Assembly: GCA_036502625.1 (NCBI GenBank)
Contig: DASXYG010000099.1
Span: forward strand, 1 to 44,521
Source: DASXYG01 sp036502625
GTDB lineage: Bacteria; Actinomycetota; Actinomycetes; Streptosporangiales; Streptosporangiaceae
Length of the DNA: 44,521 bases
Reading direction: 5' to 3'
Below the pieces are notes generated by a model. That model made no database searches, was not told the DNA's origin, and saw only the letters and a program-made list of their open reading frames with translations. Positions 42,260 to 44,521 of the stretch are shown here, piece after piece; positions within the stretch are counted from its first letter, which is position 1; every line of letters starts with the position of its first letter. Position numbers and translations under genes: made by a program.

Positions 42260-42878
42260 GGTACTGGTCGGCGATCTGCTTCGTGGTCAGCGGGCCGCCG
42301 GGGCGGTACCACCGGACGGCCACCCAGATCGTGTCGCGGATCAGGCGGTACGTCAGCTTGGGGTCGACGTCGGAGCGGAAGACCTTCTTCTTCGCGCCGT
42401 CCTTCAGCAGGCCGACCCACATCGCCTCGACCTCGTGCTCGGCCTTCACCAGGTAGCCGAAGCGGTCGAGCTGGCGCAGGTAGTTCCAGTCGTTCTGCAT
42501 GACCGTGATGGCCGCGCGGTGGGTCTCCAGCGTGCCGAACGCGGTGACGACCAGCTCCGACAGCAGCTCGCGCGGCGTGCCGCCGCGCTCCATGGTGGCG
42601 CGGTAGGACGTCAGCAATTCGTCGAGGTAGCCGGACAGCACCTCGTCGACGATCGACTCCTTGGAGTCGAAGTGGTGGTAGAGGCTGCCGGACAGGATGC
42701 CGGCCTCGTCGGCGATCTCGCGGACCGTCGTGGCCTGGAACCCCTTCTCGGCGAACAGCTCGGCGGCCAGCTTCACGAGGTGGTCGCGGCGCTCGGAGGC
42801 GAGCGCGGTCGACCCGCGGCGGCCGCGTGGGCGCGCGGGCTTCGCCGACCGGGCCGAGGTGTTCCTGCTGGTGCTCAC
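42228..42878 (-). CDS. kstR2: KstR2-like TetR repressor
   Basis: 216 residues. The helix-turn-helix (TTVREIADEAGILSGSLYHHF) and the C-terminal YRLIRDTIWVAVRWYRPGGPL and KQIADQYL closely resemble Rv3557c (KstR2), as I recall it, in which the ligand is a CoA thioester of a cholesterol ring-degradation product. An N-terminal Arg-rich extension of about 25 residues is extra. GTG 42878 seems leaderless: TAGAAT lies 6 bases upstream on the minus strand. The perfect palindrome ACCAAGCGCTTGGT (42890-42903) overlaps the -10's edge, matching the published KstR2 motif type AnCAAGnnCnTGnT, and predicts autorepression. Five related operators precede other units of this island. Confidence 0.75.
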   Translation of the reverse strand: MSTSRNTSARSAKPARPRGRRGSTALASERRDHLVKLAAELFAEKGFQATTVREIADEAGILSGSLYHHFDSKESIVDEVLSGYLDELLTSYRATMERGGTPRELLSELVVTAFGTLETHRAAITVMQNDWNYLRQLDRFGYLVKAEHEVEAMWVGLLKDGAKKKVFRSDVDPKLTYRLIRDTIWVAVRWYRPGGPLTTKQIADQYLTILFDGLCR

Positions 42879-42884
42879 GGGGGC

Positions 42885-42903
42885 ATTCTACCAAGCGCTT
42901 GGT
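42885..42903 (-). promoter_or_regulatory. KstR2-type operator (spacer 0) and -10 of the repressor gene
   Basis: ACCAAGCGCTTGGT, a perfect 14-base palindrome at 42890-42903, shares its edge base with the -10 TAGAAT (42890-42885, minus). Bound repressor would cover the promoter. Confidence 0.8.
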
Positions 42904-42913
42904 GGTCGGACCT

Positions 42914-43750
42914 TCACCGGCGGCGTACGCACAGCATCCGCTTGTACGCGAGGCGCACCTTGACCAGGGCGTTCGCCCCGGTGTCCTTGCAGCCGGTGAC
43001 GCTGTCGGCCACCCCGGTGATCCTTCCCCAGGCGCGGGCGCCGCCACACGGTGACGTGCGCGGCACGCCCGTACGCGCGTCGCGGGCGCCCGGGAGGTGC
43101 GGGTCGCGTACGCAGTCGCCGGTGCCGAGCACCCGGCCGCCGCGGCCGAAGCACAGCACGGGGCGCGCGGACGGCTCGGGGAGGCGGCCGACGTCGAACG
43201 TCCGCCCGGCCGGGCACTGGTCCTTCTGCGCGGCGCGGCCCACGACCTTCGCCGTCCACGCGCCGCCCGCGCACGCCACCTCGCCGGGTCCCGTCTCGGA
43301 CCAGCAGTCGCCCGCGCGGACCACGCCGCCGCCCTTGCCCGCGTCGCCGGGGTGGTCGTCCTTGAGGCGCCGTACGCACGCGGCGGTGGTGGCGTCGTCG
43401 CCGCTGCGGGCCACCTCGTCGGTGCTCGCCGGGCAGTCGGCGGGCCGCGCGGAGGTGCCGCGCAGCATCTGCACGATGCGGACGTCGGCGCCGCCGGTGT
43501 TGCAGCCCGTGACGATGAACGACGAGGGGTCGTCCTGCTCGGCGCTCGACAGCCGGTGCAGGCAGCCGCCGGCGTGCCACTCCTCGGACTCGTAGATCGC
43601 GCCCCGTGCGTACTGGAGGCCCACGACGAGGCTGGTGCCGAGCGCGCCGGCGATCAGCACGGCACCGATGATCACCCACGCGGGCAGCCCCACGCGCCGA
43701 TCCCACCGCGGGGGCGGCGACGCTTCCTCGGACTCCGACGGCCTGGCCAA
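42914..43750 (-). CDS. Cys-rich membrane-anchored protein (LppU/SCO3897-like modules)
   Basis: 278 residues. A short cytosolic start is followed by one helix (PAWVIIGAVLIAGALGTSLVVG, about 23-44), then an external part with about 13 Cys. It is built of repeated modules of the form VTGCNTGG..V, CPASTDE..., GDCWS and VLCFGRGG, each about 40-50 residues with paired Cys, in the style of the LppU/SCO3897 family. Function unknown; disulfide-stabilised envelope protein is a reasonable reading. TTG 43750 with GGAGG 6 bases upstream is the likely start. TATTCT (43832-43827, minus) is a possible -10. Its stop is 10 bases from the KstR2-like operator. Confidence 0.6.
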   Translation of the reverse strand: MARPSESEEASPPPRWDRRVGLPAWVIIGAVLIAGALGTSLVVGLQYARGAIYESEEWHAGGCLHRLSSAEQDDPSSFIVTGCNTGGADVRIVQMLRGTSARPADCPASTDEVARSGDDATTAACVRRLKDDHPGDAGKGGGVVRAGDCWSETGPGEVACAGGAWTAKVVGRAAQKDQCPAGRTFDVGRLPEPSARPVLCFGRGGRVLGTGDCVRDPHLPGARDARTGVPRTSPCGGARAWGRITGVADSVTGCKDTGANALVKVRLAYKRMLCVRRR

Positions 43751-43869
43751 GGATCCTCCACGAACGGGAACGACGGTACGCGGCCAGACCCGCAGAAGGC
43801 CCGGCCCGGAAAAGGGGATCCGCCGCAGAATAGCGGTCCGCGCACCGCGACGCGCCGGGGACGCGGGCA

Positions 43870-43938
43870 GCCGAGGTCAGGGGTGGCCGAGGAGTGCGGC
43901 CATGGCCGAGGTCGGCGGTGGCCCCAGGAGTGCGGCCC
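43870..43938 (-). repeat. 35-base direct repeat, two copies
   Basis: GCCGAGGTC starts copies at 43870 and 43905; both continue to a common AGGAGTGCGGCC. They lie just beyond the stop of the flavin reductase (43944), similar in style to the 3'-end repeat at 6617-6870. Confidence 0.55.
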
Positions 43939-43943
43939 GTCCG

Positions 43944-44450
43944 TCAGTCGTCGAAGCGGCCGTAGTCGCCGCGGAAGAACACCAGGGGACCGCCGTCGTG
44001 GTTGTGGTCCAGGTGGTGGACGCGCGCTACCACGATGGTGTGGTCGCCCGCCGGGTGCTCCGCCTCGATCGCGCACTCGATCCACGCGAGCGCCCCGTCG
44101 AGCATCGGCGTCCCGCTCGGCGAGGCCGACCACCCCAGCCCGCGGAACTTGTCCACCCCTTTGGCGGCGAGCTGCACGCACACGTCCCGCTGCCGCTCCC
44201 CGAGGATGTTCACGCAGTGCCGCCGAGAACGCCGGAGCAGCGGCCAGGTCGTACTGGTATGCGCCACACAGAACGCCACCAGCGGCGGATCCAGCGAAAC
44301 AGACGTGAACGAGTTGGCCGTCAGCCCCGTAGCCACCCCGGATTCCGGCTCAACAGCGGTAATAGCGACAACCCCGGTAGCGAACCGCCCCATCACATTC
44401 CGAAAGTGCCGCCCGTCGACCCCCTGAACCGACGCGACACCATCCCCCAT
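43944..44450 (-). CDS. flavin reductase, HsaB-like
   Basis: 168 residues of the flavin reductase domain family (PF01613): FRNVMGRFATGVVAITA, GLTANSFTSVSLDPPLVAFCV, HCVNILGERQRDVC and a closing RGDYGRFDD. The small component of two-component flavin monooxygenases; it reduces FMN/FAD with NADH and supplies it to an oxygenase. In this island the LLM proteins are candidate partners. It resembles HsaB, the reductase of a steroid-degrading hydroxylase, but the hsaA partner is not in the window. ATG 44450 with GGAGG upstream. The KstR2-type operator (44471-44486) sits 21 bases upstream. Confidence 0.85.
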   Translation of the reverse strand: MGDGVASVQGVDGRHFRNVMGRFATGVVAITAVEPESGVATGLTANSFTSVSLDPPLVAFCVAHTSTTWPLLRRSRRHCVNILGERQRDVCVQLAAKGVDKFRGLGWSASPSGTPMLDGALAWIECAIEAEHPAGDHTIVVARVHHLDHNHDGGPLVFFRGDYGRFDD

Positions 44451-44470
44451 GCCAACCCGCCTCCATTTAC

Positions 44471-44486
44471 CCAAGCGCTTGCTTGG
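44471..44486. promoter_or_regulatory. KstR2-type operator (spacer 4)
   Basis: CCAAGC-GCTT-GCTTGG, a perfect 6-base-arm palindrome with 4-base spacer, just upstream of the flavin reductase. TATTGT (44492-44487, minus) is a possible -10 abutting it. The window ends 35 bases further. Confidence 0.7.
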
Positions 44487-44521
44487 ACAATAAAACCACC
44501 CCCACACCCCTGTCAATCAAC

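Noticed and set aside
22376..44450. Classical cholesterol HIP-degradation cluster
   Set aside because: None of ipdAB, ipdC, fadE30-33, fadA6 or echA20-type genes is in the window, despite the KstR2-like repressor.

Overview
The window reads as chromosomal DNA of a high-GC actinomycete. Support: G+C is very high throughout, start codons are mixed ATG/GTG/TTG, and the layout lexA / divergent LysM protein / nrdR is the one known from mycobacteria and other Actinobacteria. An FAD oxidoreductase plus CFA-type methyltransferase pair of the tuberculostearic-acid type is present, as are F420/LLM oxidoreductases. CGTAC words are unusually frequent. An Actinomadura/Streptosporangiales-like host is a guess from overall style; no rRNA, tRNA, CRISPR array, transposase or phage gene was seen. 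Region 1 (1-13.3 kb) is mixed metabolism and envelope genes: the tmsA-tmsB-like pair, an LppP/LprE-like lipoprotein, two alpha/beta hydrolases (the second behind a 17-codon leader ORF and with Asn at its nucleophile position), two membrane proteins on either side of a degenerate tandem repeat holding DnaA-box-like words, a cytochrome P450, a third hydrolase, an acyl-CoA ligase, a CAP-domain lipoprotein and an internally duplicated zinc-ribbon membrane protein. Region 2 (13.3-22.4 kb) is the housekeeping core: leuS behind a leucine-rich leader peptide and intrinsic terminator, a degenerate receiver protein, lexA with an SOS box on its promoter, a divergent LysM protein with two abutting SOS boxes, then nrdR-nrdJ for the B12-dependent ribonucleotide reductase. 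The region ends in a broken F420/PPOX gene next to an AT-rich inverted repeat. Region 3 (22.4-44.5 kb) looks like a coherent catabolic island. It holds a KstR2-like TetR repressor, a zinc alcohol dehydrogenase, four AMP-forming acyl-CoA ligases (one badly degenerate), an ADP-forming type acyl-CoA synthetase, two LLM oxidoreductases, a DUF35 Zn-ribbon protein, an Ltp-type thiolase/aldolase, a VOC protein, an isochorismatase fold lacking its catalytic residues, an SDR, a cyclase-family metal hydrolase, an EstB-like esterase and an HsaB-like flavin reductase. Six palindromes built on ACCAAGC/GCTTGGT lie in the promoter regions of most of these units, including the repressor itself, with arm spacers of 0, 4 or 8 bases. 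The gene content is not that of the classical KstR2 (cholesterol C/D ring, HIP) regulon. My main hypothesis is therefore a KstR2-family regulon for CoA-thioester breakdown of another, probably alicyclic or terpenoid-like, acid. The repressor, operators and gene families are read from the sequence; the substrate and order of steps are inference.
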